A stretch of DNA of 64,000 bases from Branchipolynoe longqiensis (GCA_030323885.1 CM059189.1:49008691-49072690); one strand, 5' to 3'. Positions 10,268 through 21,572 are shown, counted from the first letter of the stretch. Translations and numbers: made by a program. Notes: generated by a model not told the origin, from the sequence alone.

Positions 10268-13200
10268 CTGTTTGTTTAACGACCGACCCCCCCCCCCCCC
10301 TCCCCAGCACACAGTAAACATCGGCTATTGGGAGTTAATCAGCCCCCTCCTGTTTGTTTGTTTAACGACCCCCCCAGCACACAGTAAACATCGGCTATTG
10401 GGAGTTAATCAGCCCCCTCCTGTTTGTTTGTTTAACGACCCCCCCAGCACACAGTAAACATCGGCTGTTGGGAGTTAATCAGCCCCCTCCTGTTTGTTTG
10501 TTTAACGACCCCCCCAGCACACAGTAAACATCGGCTATTGGGAGTTAATCAGCCCCATCCTGTTTGTTTGTTTAACGACCCCCCCAGCACACAGTAAACA
10601 TCGGCTATTGGGAGTTAATCAGCCCCATCCTGTTTGTTTGTTTAACGACCCCCCCCCCCCCCCCAGCACACAGTAAACATCGGCTATTCGGAGTTAATCA
10701 GCCCCCTCCTGTTTGTTTGTTTAACGACCCCCCCCAGCACACAGTAAACATCGGCTATTGGGAGTTAATCAGCCCCCTCCTGTTTGTTTGTTTAACGACC
10801 CCCCCCCCCCAGCACACAGTAAACATCGGCTGTTGGGAGTTAATCAGACCCCTCCTGTTTGTTTGTTTAACGACCCCCCCCCAGCACACAGTAAACATCG
10901 GCTATTGGGAGTTAATCAGCCCCCTCCTGTTTGTTTGTTTAACGACCCCCCCCCCCCCAGCACACAGTAAACATCGGCTGTTGGGAGTTAATCAGCCCCC
11001 TCCTGTTTGTTTGTTTAATGACCACCCCCCCCCCCAGCACACAGTAAACATCGGCTATTGGGAGTTAATCAGCCCCCTCCTGTTTGTTTGTTTAACGACC
11101 CCCCCAGCACACAGTAACATCGGCTATTGGGAGTTAATCAGGCCCCTCCTGTTTGTTTGTTTAACGACCCCCCCCAGCACACAGTAAACATCGGCTATTG
11201 GGAGTTAATCAGCCCCCTCCTGTTTGTTTGTTTAACGACCCCCCCAGCACACAGTAAACATCGGCTGTTGGGAGTTAATCAGCCCCATCCTGTTTGTTTG
11301 TTTAACGACCCCCCCACCCAGCACACAGTAAACATCGGCTATTGGAGTTAATCAGCCCCTCCTGTTTGTTTGTTTAAACGACCCCCCCCGCCCCCCCCCC
11401 AGCACACAGTAAACATCGGCTATTGGGAGTTAATCAGCCCCCTCCTGTTTGTTTGTTTAACGACCCCCCCCAGCACACAGTAAACATCGGCTATTGGGAG
11501 TTAATCAGCCCCCTCCTGTTTGTTTGTTTAACGACCCCCCCCAGCACACAGTAAACATCGGCTATTGGGAGTTAATCAGCCCCATCCTGTTTGTTTGTTT
11601 AACGACCCCCCCCCCCCCAGCACACAGTAAACCATCGGCTATTGGAGTTAATCAGCCCCCTCCTGTTTGTTTGTTTAACGACCCCCCCCCCCCCCCCCAG
11701 CACACAGTAAACATCGGCTATTGGAGTTAATCAGCCCCCTCCTGTTTGTTTGTTTAACGACCCCCCCCAGCACACAGTAAACATCGGCTATTGGGAGTTA
11801 ATCAGCCCCCCTCCTGTTTGTTTGTTTAACGACCCCCCCAGCACACAGTAAACATCGGCTGTTCGGGGTTAATCAGCCCCTCCGTTTGTTTGTTTAATCA
11901 CCCCCCCCCAGCACCCAGTAACCATCGCTATTGGGAGTAATCAGCCCCCTCCGTTTGTTTGTTAACGACCCCCCCCCCCCCCAGCACACAGTAAACATCG
12001 GCTATTGGAGTTAATCAGACCCCATCCTGTTTGTTTGTTTAACGACCCCCCCAGCACACAGTAAACATCGGCTATTGGGAGTTAATCAGCCCCCTCCGTT
12101 TGTTTGTTTAACGACCCCCCAGCACACAGTAAACATCGGCTGTTCGGAGTTAATCAGCCCCATCCTGTTTGTTTGTTTAACGACCCCCCCCACACTACCG
12201 CTCCCCCCCGACCCCCAGCACACAGTAAACATCGGCTATTGGGAAGTTAATCAGCCCCCTCCTGTTTGTTTGTTTAACGACCCCCCCCAGCACACAGTAA
12301 ACATCGGCTATTGGGAGTTAATCAGCCCCATCCTGTTTGTTTGTTTAACGACCCCCCCCCCCCCCCCCCAGCACACAGTAAACATCGGCTATTCGGGAGT
12401 TAATCAGCCCCATCCTGTTTGTTTGTTTAACGACCCCCCCCCAGCACACAGTAAACATCGCTTTGGAGTTAATCAGCCCTCTGTTTGTTGTTTAACGACC
12501 CCCCCCAGCACACAGTAAACATCGGCTGTTCGGAGTTAATCAGACCCATCCTGTTTGTTTGTTTAACGACCCCCCCCCCCCAGCACACAGTAAACATCGG
12601 CTATTGGGAGTTAATCAGCCCCCTCCTGTTTGTTTGTTTAACGACCCCCCCCCACCCCAGCACACAGTAAACATCGGCTGTTGGGAGTTAATCAGCCCCC
12701 TCCTGTTTGTTTGTTTAACAACCCAACCCCCCCCCAGCACACAGTAAACATCGGCTGTTCGGAGTTAATCAGACCCATCCTGTTTGTTTGTTTAACGACC
12801 CCCCCCCCCAGCACACAGTAAACATCGGCTATTGGGAGTTAATCAGGCCCCCTCCTGTTTGTTTGTTTAACGACCCCCCCCCAGCACACAGTAAACATCG
12901 GCTGTTGGGAGTTAATCAGACCCCATCCTGTTTGTTTGTTTAACGACCCCCCCAGCACACAGTAAATATCGGCTGTTCGGAGTTAATCAGCCCCATCCTG
13001 TTTGTTTGTTTAACGAACCCCCAGCACACAGTAAACATCGGCTTTTGGGAGTTAATCAGCCCCCTCCTGTTTGTTTGTTTAACGACCCCCCCAGCGCACA
13101 GTAAACATCGGCTATTGGGAGTTAATCAGCCCCCTCCTGTTTGTTTGTTTAACGACCCCCCCCCCCCCAGCACACAGTAAACATCGGCTGTTCGGAGTTA

Positions 13201-14015
13201 ATCAGCCCCATCCTGTTTGTTTGTTTAACGACCCTCCCAGCACACAGTAAACATCGGCTATTGGGAGTTAATCAGACCCATCCTGTTTGTTTGTTTAACG
13301 ACCCCCCCCAGCACACAGTAGACATCGGCTGTTCGGAGTTAATCAGCCCCCTCCTGTTTGTTTGTTTAACGACCCCCCCCCCCCCAACACACAGTAAACA
13401 TCGGCTATTGGGAGTTAATCAGCCCCCTCCTGTTTGTTTGTTTAACGACCCCCCCCAGCACACAGTAAACATCGGCTATTGGGAGTTAATCAGCCCCCTC
13501 CTGTTTGTTTGTTTAACGACCCCCCCCCCCCCCCAGCACACAGTAAACATCGGCTGTTGGGAGTTAATCAGCCCCCTCCTGTTTGTTTGTTTAACGACCC
13601 CCCCAGCACACAGTAAACATCGGCTGTTGGGAGTTAATCAGACCCATCCTGTTTGTTTGTTTGTTTAACGACCCCCCCCAGCACACAGTTGACATCGGCT
13701 GTTCGGAGTTAATCAGCCCCATCCTGTTTGTTTGTTTAACGACCCCCCCCCCCCCCCCCCAGCACACAGTAAACATCGGCTATTGGGAGTTAATCAGCCC
13801 CCTCCTCTTTGTTTGTTTAACGACCCCCCCAGCACACAGTAAACATCGGCTATTGGGAGTTAATCAGCCCCCTCCTGTTTGTTTGTTTAACGACCCCCCC
13901 AGCACACAGTAAACATCGGCTGTTGGGAGTTAATCAGCCCCCTCCTGTTTGTTTGTTTAACGACCCCCCCAGCACACAGTAAACATCGGCTGTTCGGAGT
14001 TAATCAGCCCCCTCC
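10268..14015. repeat. 70-bp satellite with variable poly-C tract, about 53 copies
   Basis: Monomer TGTTTGTTTGTTTAACGACC, then 5 to 19 C, CAGCACACAGTAAACATCGG, CTATTGGGAGTTAATCAGCC, CCCTCC. Length varies with the C run. The order GTTTAACGAC..CAGCACA..ACATCGGCTATTGG..GT.AA.CA parallels the 3' end of SINE-B at 19999-20297 read on the same strand (TTTAACGACGCCTCTAGAGCGC..ATTGGCTATTGGACGTCAAACA). The satellite may therefore have grown from a SINE-B end. Minor variants (TGTTCGG, TGTTGGG) are interspersed. All open frames here are repeat shadows. Confidence 0.95.
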
Positions 14016-14300
14016 TGGGTTGCCAACCCTCACGGTTTCCCCGTAATAAAGGTGTACAATATGTCATCTCCTCATCAACACCTTATCCCGATCTTCTGCT
14101 TTTTCATGTGACAATGTTGGCAACCCTGCAATACCATTAATATAGTAAGATATATAAAGCTTACGGATTATTGTATTCAAAATGAACCACAGAGCATTCT
14201 AATATTTACAAATTGTTCTACGAGAGTACCCCAGACCCCCTCAATATAGCATCCATTAACTAAGATCTTCCAGATTTTCATTTTCCAGTGTTGGCAACCC
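14016..14300. mobile_element. Possible hAT-like remnant, GGGTTGCCAAC ends
   Basis: GGGTTGCCAAC at 14017-14027 is inverted relative to GTTGGCAACCC at 14116-14126 and again at 14290-14300. CAGGGTTGCCAA-type ends occur in animal hAT elements. No 8-bp target duplication is visible and no coding sequence lies inside, so this is tentative. The 70-bp satellite stops exactly where it begins. Confidence 0.35.
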
Positions 14301-14325
14301 TCTCTCTCTTTCTCTCTCTCTCTCG

Positions 14326-14380
<55 letters not shown>

Positions 14381-14386
14381 GCGCGC

Positions 14387-14418
<32 letters not shown>

Positions 14419-14572
14419 TCTCACACACACACACACGCACGCACGCACGCACGCACGTGACACAGACACAGACACAGACACACACACACACACACAGACA
14501 CAGACACACACACACACAGACACAGACACACACACACACACACAGACACAGACACACACACACACACACACC
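14301..14572. repeat. Compound (CT)n/(CA)n/(CGCA)n microsatellite
   Basis: CT/TC repeats to 14340, then CA repeats with CGCA and CACAGA interruptions to 14572. A Z-DNA-prone alternating purine-pyrimidine tract of about 230 bp. Open frames on both strands are shadows. Confidence 0.95.
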
Positions 14573-14727
14573 CGTGTTGCCTTCCCGTCAACACGGGCTT
14601 TACATAGAAATGACACCCGAGAGGTGTTCAAGTAGGTTGAAGTGAGTTTTCAATCGCTGATGATGATTGAGTGGGGGGGGGGGGGCACTTAAATGTGCCT
14701 CGATTTACTGACGGGGTTGTACCGGAC

Positions 14728-15052
14728 GCGGTGGCTGAATTGGTAGACTGCAGTCTTCCCGTGCTGAAGGTAGGGAGTTCGATTCCTGGTCGAGTCAAAC
14801 TGATGACTTATACAATTTATTCTTGTCACTACCTAGCCCGGTGCTCGGCATCGCTAGGATAGGACAAGGACTGCACAGAATCAGGATAATGTGACTGTGT
14901 GGGATATAGAATCATGGTGCTGGTTGCCTGGTCTCTCAGTGGGGAAGCACTAACAAGTCACATTGAGTGTGCCATGAGTGCTGTCACAAGTCGGTACAGG
15001 TCCTGATATGACCTGAGATGTTGTCAGGACGTAAAACTCCAAGAACCAAACC
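14728..15052 (+). mobile_element. SINE-A full-length copy
   Basis: Starts CCGGACGCGGTGGCTGAATTGG with B box GGGAGTTCGATTCCTGG and tail GACGTAAAACTCCAAGAACC. Second head subtype. Confidence 0.87.
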
Positions 15053-15087
15053 AAACTTCCTTGCTCCTGACCCGTCGATATCAATAA

Positions 15088-15283
15088 AGCCCCAGTCACA
15101 CCTTACCGGATTGAGCAACGGACATAAACCGGACAAGGAATTGTCTAGTCGTTGGTGCCTGGTTTCAAAATGTACCGAAATGTGTTGCAACGGCCGCCGG
15201 ACGAAACGGATGCTAAACGGACAAGGAACGTACACTAACGAATAGCCAATGGTCCGTTTCTCCGGTAAAGTGTGACAGGGGCT
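15088..15283. mobile_element. 196-bp MITE, Harbinger-like, TSD TAA
   Basis: Terminal inverted repeats AGCCCCAGTCACACCTTACC (left) and the near-complement at 15261-15283 (two mismatches over about 22 bp). Both ends are flanked by TAA (15085-15087, 15284-15286). A 3-bp TAA/TTA duplication is the PIF/Harbinger habit. There is no coding capacity; it depends on a transposase elsewhere. Paired ACGGACAAG.. and GGAACG.. motifs occur inside. Confidence 0.7.
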
Positions 15284-15494
15284 TAACGTACACTGTTTTC
15301 TATTGTTGTTGGAGGGAATCAAAGGCAGTCTTACAGATGTCGGTGTCATTATTATTCCCAGAATGCAACATAGCTGATTAGTGCTAATTAGTCGTCAGAG
15401 GACACAGATGGAGGCGATACCTGCCAGGCTGTCAGCCACCTAAAAAAGGATTAGAAGACAACAAATATCATTAGGGCCCGATGCTGGTTATATG

Positions 15495-15809
15495 TGTAGG
15501 TTTTCCGTCCTGGCAACATCTAAGGTCATATCGGGACGGTACCGACTTGTGGCAGTGCACACTCATGGCGAATTAATAGTGCTGCTGCACTGGGAAATCA
15601 GGCCATCGGCATCATGCCCCAATATCCCACCCAGTCACATTATCCTAACACTGTGCTAATGAGTCCTTGCCCTATCCTATTAATGGCAAGCGCCAGGCTA
15701 GGAAGTGACAAGTATACATTTTATAAGTCATTGGTTTGACTGGACTGGAACCGAACTCTCGATCTCCCGCACGGGAGGCCTAGACGCCGATTCGGCCTTC
15801 ACGCCTGAT
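15495..15809 (-). mobile_element. SINE-A full-length copy
   Basis: Minus-strand copy from tail (GTTTTCCGTCCTGGCAACATC) to head (GCCGATTCGGCCTTCACGCCTG). The region 15810-16074 after it is AT-rich and holds no gene I can support. Confidence 0.85.
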
Positions 15810-16074
15810 CTATATATGTATGTGATTTATGTGTATATGTATGTACACATGTGTGTATATAGGAGTCATTCTCAGAAAATGTGAACCACTTTTATGACAT
15901 GGAAACGAAAATTGAAAACATTCCAAATAACAGCAGAAGGCATTTCAAATAATATCAGAATCCATATTAATATGAAGGTTTATATATGTTGTGCATATGT
16001 CAGAGTTGATGGTATTTTTTACTCTTTGATTTTGATCTCATGCAAATTGAGAAAGCTGTTGAAATTAACCATGT

Positions 16075-16310
16075 AACATCCATCATTAACATCGTTTTAA
16101 CACACATTCATAACATCATTTTAACACATCCATAACATCATTTTAACACATCCATAACATCATTTTAACACATCCATAACATCGTTTTAACACACATTCA
16201 TAACATCATTTTAACACATCCATAACATCCTTTTAACACACATCCATAACATCATTTTAACACACCCATAACATCATTTTAACACACATTCATAACATCA
16301 TTTTAACGCA
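16075..16310. repeat. ACATCATTTTAACACATCCATA minisatellite
   Basis: About ten units of 22-24 bp, (CA)CATCCATAACATCATTTTAA, with CATTCATAA variants. Simple satellite with no coding sense. Confidence 0.9.
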
Positions 16311-16357
16311 TACAACAAATTCAAGCAAGATTTTATTTATTATAGTTAAACCAGTAG

Positions 16358-16625
16358 GCTTGTTTGTTTGTTGTTTTACATCCTAGCAACATCTAAGATC
16401 ATATCAGTGACAATGCACACTCATGGTGACTTATAGTGCTGCCCCACTGGGATACCAGGCCACCAGCACCATGACCTGATATCCCACTCACTCACATTAT
16501 CCTGACACTGAGCCAACCAGTCCTTACCCTATCCTAATAATGCTGAGCACCTGGCTAGGAAGTGACATGTATCAATCTTTAAATTGTTGGTTTGACTCGA
16601 CCAGGGTTCGAACCTGTGGTTTCCA
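16358..16625 (-). mobile_element. SINE-A copy, head lost
   Basis: Minus-strand copy from the tail with CTTGTTTGTTTGTTGTTTTAC to the B box (CAGGGTTCGAACC). The A-box end is missing. The 16626-16978 stretch that follows contains a G run and unique-looking sequence without a recognisable gene. Confidence 0.82.
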
Positions 16626-16978
16626 CCACTAACATGAGGAACTGGTACCAACCTGCGATATACAATCATGTAATATGTAAATAACCCCTACTAACGTGAT
16701 CAACTGATATTGAGCAGCGTCCATTAACATTCAACTAACATGATAGGGCAAATAGGTTTTTCTGGGTTTTTAGGTCGGTGTTTTTTTTCAGGGAGGGGGG
16801 GGGGGGGAATTGAGGTTTCCTATGGTCCAAATCAAAATTGGCCCAAAATAGTTTGGGCAGTGAATGTATTACATGAAAGCAGTTTGTCGGGTCTGGCCGT
16901 GCCCTGGCCGTGCAGGCACCAGTCTCCCTACCTCTCCATATTGACAACTGAATGCAAAGCAGTGTGGGCCCCAGGTAC

Positions 16979-17940
16979 CCGCGCGCGCGCGCACACACAC
17001 ACACACTCACACACACACTCACACACACTCACACACACTCACACACACTCACACACTCACACACACACTCACTCACTCACAAACACACTCACAGACAGTC
17101 ACACACACACACTGACACACTCACACACTCACTCACAAACACACTCACAGACACAGACACACACACTCACACACTCACACACACTCACACACACTCACAC
17201 ACACTCACACACACTCACACACACTCACACACACTCACACACATACTCACACACACTCACACACGCTCACTCACAAACACACTCACACACTCACACATTC
17301 ACTCACACACTCACACTCTCACACACACAATCACACACACACTCACACACTCACACTCACACACACTCACACACTCACTCACACACTCACTCACACACTC
17401 ACATACACACACACACACACACACTCACACACACTCACACACTCACACACACTCACACACACTCACGCACACTCACACTCACACACACTCACACACACTC
17501 ACACACACACACACTCACACCCACACTCACACACACACTCATACACACACTCACACACACACTCATACGCACACTCACACACACTCACATACACACTCAC
17601 TCACACACACACACTCAGACACTTACACACACTCACACACACAGTCATACACATGCATTCACACACACACTCACACACACTTCCACACACTCACACACAC
17701 TCACACACACACTCACACACACACACACTCACACACACGCACTCACACACACACACACGCACTCACACTCACACACACACTCTCACACACTCACACACAC
17801 TCTCACACACACTCTCACACACTCACACACACTCACACACACTCACACACACACTCACACACACACTCACACACCCACACACACGCTCACACACACTCAC
17901 ACACACTCACACACACACTCACACACAACTACAACTACCA
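16979..17940. repeat. (CA)n-rich array, ACACTC units
   Basis: About 960 bp of CA repeats broken every 6-12 bases by CT (ACACACACTC). The long His/Thr/Ser-rich open frames across it, up to 440 codons, are repeat translations. Confidence 0.97.
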
Positions 17941-17964
17941 GCACACATACACACCCACGGATTC

Positions 17965-18105
17965 ACAGTCAGGATAATGTGACTGAGTGGGATATCAGGT
18001 CATGGTGCTATAACGTTGCAATGAATGCGCACTGTCACAAGTCGGTACCCATCCTGATATGACCTTAGATGTTGCCAGGATGTAAAACACCAACAACCAA
18101 CCAAC
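17965..18105 (+). mobile_element. SINE-A 3' fragment
   Basis: Only the 3' half: GTCAGGATAATGTGACTGAG through CCTTAGATGTTGCCAGGATG and the CAACAACCAACCAACC tail. It adjoins the CA-rich array, so the array may have expanded from the SINE edge or replaced its 5' half. Confidence 0.85.
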
Positions 18106-18192
18106 CTCGCCAGCCCTCCGGCCGTGAAGAAGCGGGGTGCCTTTTAGGCACGGGCCGTGTTCAGTTACCGTGGTGACAGAAGGCGGTGAGAA

Positions 18193-18248
18193 CCCGGTAT
18201 ACCCGATACACCCGATACACCCGATACACCCGATACACCTGATATCCC
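18193..18248. repeat. ATACACCCG 9-bp repeat
   Basis: Five to six copies of GATACACCC in a row between two SINE-A copies. Short simple repeat. Confidence 0.85.
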
Positions 18249-18267
18249 TCACACCTATGCACCACAT

Positions 18268-18523
18268 GTGCAACCAATGACTTAAGTTTGATGCTTCTCG
18301 TTTCCTAGCCAGGTGATCGGCATTATTAGGATAAGGCAATGACTCTTTGGTTCAGTGTCAGGATAATGTGACTGAGTGTGATATCAGGTCATGGTGCTGA
18401 CAGCCTGGTCTACCAGTGGGGCAGCACTATAAAGTCACCATGAATGCGCACTGTCACAAGTCGGTACCCGTCCTGATATGACCATAGATATTGCTAGGAT
18501 GTAAAACAACAACAAACAAACCT
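18268..18523 (+). mobile_element. SINE-A copy lacking the tRNA head
   Basis: Starts in the body (CAACCAATGACTTAAG) and ends with the CAACAACAAACAAACC tail. 5'-truncated. Confidence 0.85.
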
Positions 18524-18635
18524 ATGCACCAAGGTGGGCTGGGTGCGGGCTGAGACAGTTACCGGGGGCTAGTCTGGGTTCAAGGAGGCCACCCGGAAAT
18601 AAAGCTCTCAGTCAGAGCAATAAATAGCACCTTAC

Positions 18636-19920
18636 TGATTGATTGATTGATTGGTGGTTGCTTTACGCCGTGTCGGCAGCATAGGCCATATTCACGGCGA
18701 GAAATGTTTGTTTTTTGTTCAAACCATCACTTTTACATGTAAAAGCAGACAATCAATTATGTGCCAATAGACACTCATTAAATTAGAAAGCTCACAATCA
18801 TATATTTGTGGTCAAGGGAAACAAATTCCCATAGAAAAAGAAAAGTTTTATTAATAATTGATAAAATCTATTTAGTAAACTATATGAGGTGGTACAGTCC
18901 AGCTGCCCTCAAAAAGGCTAAAATGTTTTCCTGTTTTACCTTAGTAAAAAGGTCATGCATACTGTCTGCAGTGTAGAACTGTTGGCGCAGGGCCAAAAAA
19001 TCAACGCAACTTAGTAAAATGTGTTTGAGTGTCAGCGGGGACTGACACCCAATACATTCAGAGGGAGGTTCCCCCTTGAGCAGAAAAGCATGTGTACGCC
19101 ACAAGTGGCCAATACGGCAGCGGCTAAGGACCACTTGGTCCCGCCGACCTCCCGCATGAGTCTGTGGTGGTTTTCCCACAGATGGTTCAATTTCTTTAAG
19201 TTTATTAATGTTTTCATCCCACTCATGTTGCCATTTGGATTTTATGTGGGTGGCTATTAGTGGTTTCAGATCAGAGTGAGGGATCAGACACGGTTCAAGA
19301 TCACAGTTCAGGGCCTTCTTCGCAGTCCGATCAGCTCGTTCGTTTCCTTGTATGCCAGCATGGCCAGGCACCCAGCACAGGTGGATGTCATACCCATCCG
19401 TTGTCAGTTGGTTCATTTTATAAATGACCGTTGCTAGAATAGTGTGATTCGTTTTCAGTCCAGCAACAGCCAGGAGGCAAGAGAACGAATCACTGTATAT
19501 AACATAGTTAGTGTGGTTGGATACCTCGATACACTCCAATGCGAGAAGGAGTGCTCGGGCTTCTGCAGTGAAAATCGAGCTCTGATTGGCCAAACGAACA
19601 CCAAATTTTCCCATCGGCAGACTGCCGCAGCAGCTACCCGGCTTTGGTCTGTCGAACCATCAGTGTATATGGAGAGGTGGTCTGCAAACTGGCCTTGAAT
19701 CTCTGCATGCAGTCCTTGGTACTCGAGTGGATGTGTCCCAGACTTCCTCAGTTCCGTGAGTCGGAGGATAACCGATGGCTTTCTCAACGACCACGGGGGA
19801 TGTTCTGGGACTTTGGCATCCTCCAACACGTCCAAATCCACACCGGTCATGTGGCATACCTGTGGTGGCCCCTACCGAAGACCGTGTTCAGAAGTGACTT
19901 TGATGCTGCTTCTCCTGTAG
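18636..19920 (-). mobile_element. RNase-H LINE (I/Jockey-like), 3' end, copy 1
   Basis: Minus-strand 3' part of a non-LTR element with an RNase H domain. The 3' UTR (about 18655-18879) ends in an (ATCA)n-type tail, seen as TGATTGATTGATTGATTGG at 18636-18654. It contains the palindrome CTTTTACATGTAAAAG at 18730-18745. The same UTR, including the palindrome, occurs on the plus strand at 63811-64000, so the two are copies of one family. The 5' boundary is uncertain, near 19860-19920. Confidence 0.85.
18880..19850 (-). pseudogene. LINE RNase H and C-terminal domain, frameshifted
   Basis: C-terminal part of the LINE polyprotein. The upstream frame (19850 down to about 19600) carries the RNase H start LSIYTDGSTDQSRVAAAAV with the first catalytic Asp. 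The downstream frame (19614-18880, 244 codons) continues with AEARALLLALE (catalytic Glu), VIYSDSFSCL (second Asp) and HLCWVPGHAGIQGNERADRT (final Asp). It ends with CIGCQSPLTLKHILLSCVDF, a Cys/His motif, and LRAAGLYHLI. The two frames overlap but are in different registers, so a frameshift near 19600 breaks the protein. RNase H would degrade template RNA during reverse transcription. The RT domain is absent. Confidence 0.88.
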
Positions 19921-19924
19921 GGAT

Positions 19925-19998
19925 GAACCCGAGCTGGTGACCGAATAGGGAGAGTGCTGGCTTCCCGTGCAGAAGGTCGGGAGTTCGATTCAAAATAA
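19925..19998 (+). mobile_element. SINE-A copy, left part, split by SINE-B
   Basis: Head only (GAGCTGGTGACCGAATAGGG to GGGAGTTCGAT), ending in TCAAAATAA. That 9-mer is repeated at 20298-20306, where the SINE-A body resumes. It is the target duplication left by the SINE-B insertion. Confidence 0.8.
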
Positions 19999-20297
19999 AG
20001 TAAAGCTTGCTTTATTTAACGACGCCTCTAGAGCGCATTGATTTTTATCATTGGCTATTGGACGTCAAACATATGGTCATTCCGACATATTTCTTTGGAG
20101 GAAACCCGCTGCCACCACATAAGCTACTCTTTCCGATATGCACTTTCCCACAGACAGTACAGCACATACTGTGGACCACTGGTTAGAACGGAAAATAGCC
20201 CAAACTGCAAATGTGTCCACGGAACAGGATCGATAGGATGACTGACACCTTCACGTGTAGACATTCTACCGCCTCAGCTATGTCCTGCTCCCCAGAG
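19999..20297 (-). mobile_element. SINE-B, nested in SINE-A, 9-bp TSD
   Basis: A 299-bp insertion flanked by TCAAAATAA (19990-19998 and 20298-20306). Read on the minus strand it starts with a tRNA-like head (GGACATAGCTGAGGCGGTAG) and ends GCAAGCTTTACT. The body contains GGGCTATTTTCCGTTCTAAC, CAGCGGGTTTCCTCC and CAATAGCCAATGATAAAAAT. This is a second SINE family, here called SINE-B, of a type I recall from molluscan genomes. A 5'-truncated relative lies at 38325-38525 on the plus strand. Confidence 0.8.
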
Positions 20298-20560
20298 TCA
20301 AAATAATTACTTACAAAATTGATGCCTGTCGCTACCTAGCCTGGTGCTGGTCATTGCTAGGATAGGGCAAGGACTGGTTTGTGTACTAGCAGGATAATGT
20401 GACTGAGTGGGATATTGGGTAATGGTGCCCACGACCTGGTTTCCCAGTGAGGCAGCACTATGAAGTCGCCATGAGTGAGCACTGTCACAAGTCGGTACCC
20501 ATCCTGATTTGACCTTATATATTGGTAGGACGTAAAACTCCAACAACCAAGCAACCAACT
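20298..20560 (+). mobile_element. SINE-A copy, right part
   Basis: Resumes after the SINE-B insertion: TACTTACAAAATTGATGCC through GGACGTAAAACTCCAACAACC and a CAAGCAACC tail. Same copy as 19925-19998. Confidence 0.82.
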
Positions 20561-20609
20561 GTCTAGCGACAAAACAATCTCGTTTTGTTTTGTACATTAG
20601 TTGAATAAG

Positions 20610-20815
20610 ATGGGATAGCCGAATGAATTGAGCGTCCATCTCCCATTCTGGTAGATCGTGGGTTCGAACCCTGGTCGAGTCAAACCAATGATTTAAAAAT
20701 TGATACTTGTCACTTCCTAGCCTGTTGCTCGGCATTATTAGAATAGGGCAAGGAGCCGTGGAATGAGGAAGACCAATCGTCCACAATTGAAATTTCCTCT
20801 GCAACTAATCTACCC
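20610..20815 (+). mobile_element. SINE-A 5' half joined to a different 3' tail
   Basis: The head (GATGGGATAGCCGAATGAATT, B box GGGTTCGAACCCTGG) and body run to GAATAGGGCAAGGAG. The sequence then switches to GGAATGAGGAAGACCAATCG and CCACAATTGAAATTTCCTCTGC instead of the usual tail. Related motifs occur at 9166-9215, inverted at 33465-33512, and the same kind of switch occurs at 56815-56960. This may be a SINE subfamily with another 3' end. Confidence 0.6.
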
Positions 20816-20864
20816 AACAAAAAAGAGAAAATAAGTAGGGCAAATTTGAATCGCGGACAATTTC

Positions 20865-21027
20865 CTTGCCCTATCCTAGTAATGCTGAGTGCAAGGCGTA
20901 TCAGTTTTTAAGTCATTCATTTGACTCTGCCAGGGTTCGAACACAGGGGTTTGAATCCAGAGTTTCGAATCCCACGACCTACCGGAATGGGAGGCGGATG
21001 CTCAACTCATTCGGCCATCGCGTCAAT
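20865..21027 (-). mobile_element. SINE-A 5' half
   Basis: Minus-strand head and first part of the body (CCTTGCCCTATCCTAGTAATG to CATTCGGCCATCGCGTC). A tripled GTTCGAA/GTTTGAA stretch sits at the B box. The 3' half is absent; the break lies at the same AGGATAGGGCAAGG block as at 20755. Confidence 0.75.
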
Positions 21028-21057
21028 GTGTGTCAGTTCTTCACTTGTTGTGTCAGT

Positions 21058-21127
21058 CTCATGTCTCATAGTGTCTCATAGTGTCTCATAATCATATTGT
21101 CTCATAGTGTCTCATAGTGTCTCATAA
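21058..21127. repeat. TCTCATAGTG 10-bp repeat
   Basis: About seven copies of GTCTCATAGT. The region 21128-21350 after it has no recognisable gene. Confidence 0.85.
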
Positions 21128-21351
21128 ACTGCCTGCAGCTGAGTGACTGTTCGCAGTGGCAAGGCGCAGGAGCCGTTTCAATGGTCAAGTAGCGTAAAAA
21201 CAGGCAGCAAAGCTCAAGATTAAATTCTAGCAAATCCCGATATTTCTAGTGTTTAGACGTGGCAAAGAAATGGTAAAAAAAAGAACTGGATTTCTCGTTT
21301 TTTCCCCATAATTCAGTTTAAAGTTGTAGTGCATGAGTAGAACCAGACCTC

Positions 21352-21572
21352 CTCATAGCCTAGCACTCGGCGTTAATAGGATAGGACAAGGACTGGTGAG
21401 GACAGTATCAGGATAATGTGACTGTGTGGGATATCGGGTCATGCTGCCAGTGGCCTGGCCTCCCAGTGGGGCAGCAACATAAAATCACTCTGAGTGGCAC
21501 TGTTACAATTTGGTACCCGCCCTGATATGACCTTAGATGTTGCGAGGACATAAAACACCAACAAACAAAACA
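21352..21572 (+). mobile_element. SINE-A copy, 5'-truncated
   Basis: Starts at CATAGCCTAGCACTCGGCG and ends GGACATAAAACACCAACAAAC. The tRNA head is missing. The downstream stretch 21573-22016 shows no gene, only unique-looking AT-rich DNA. Confidence 0.83.

Noticed and set aside
10268..14015. Sequencing-derived differences in C-run length treated as real alleles
   Set aside because: Homopolymer lengths are error-prone in long reads; the variation may be partly technical, so I do not interpret individual lengths.
16740..18062. Very long His/Thr-rich open frames (440 and 341 codons)
   Set aside because: They are translations of a CA-repeat array without stops; no start context, domain or codon signal.
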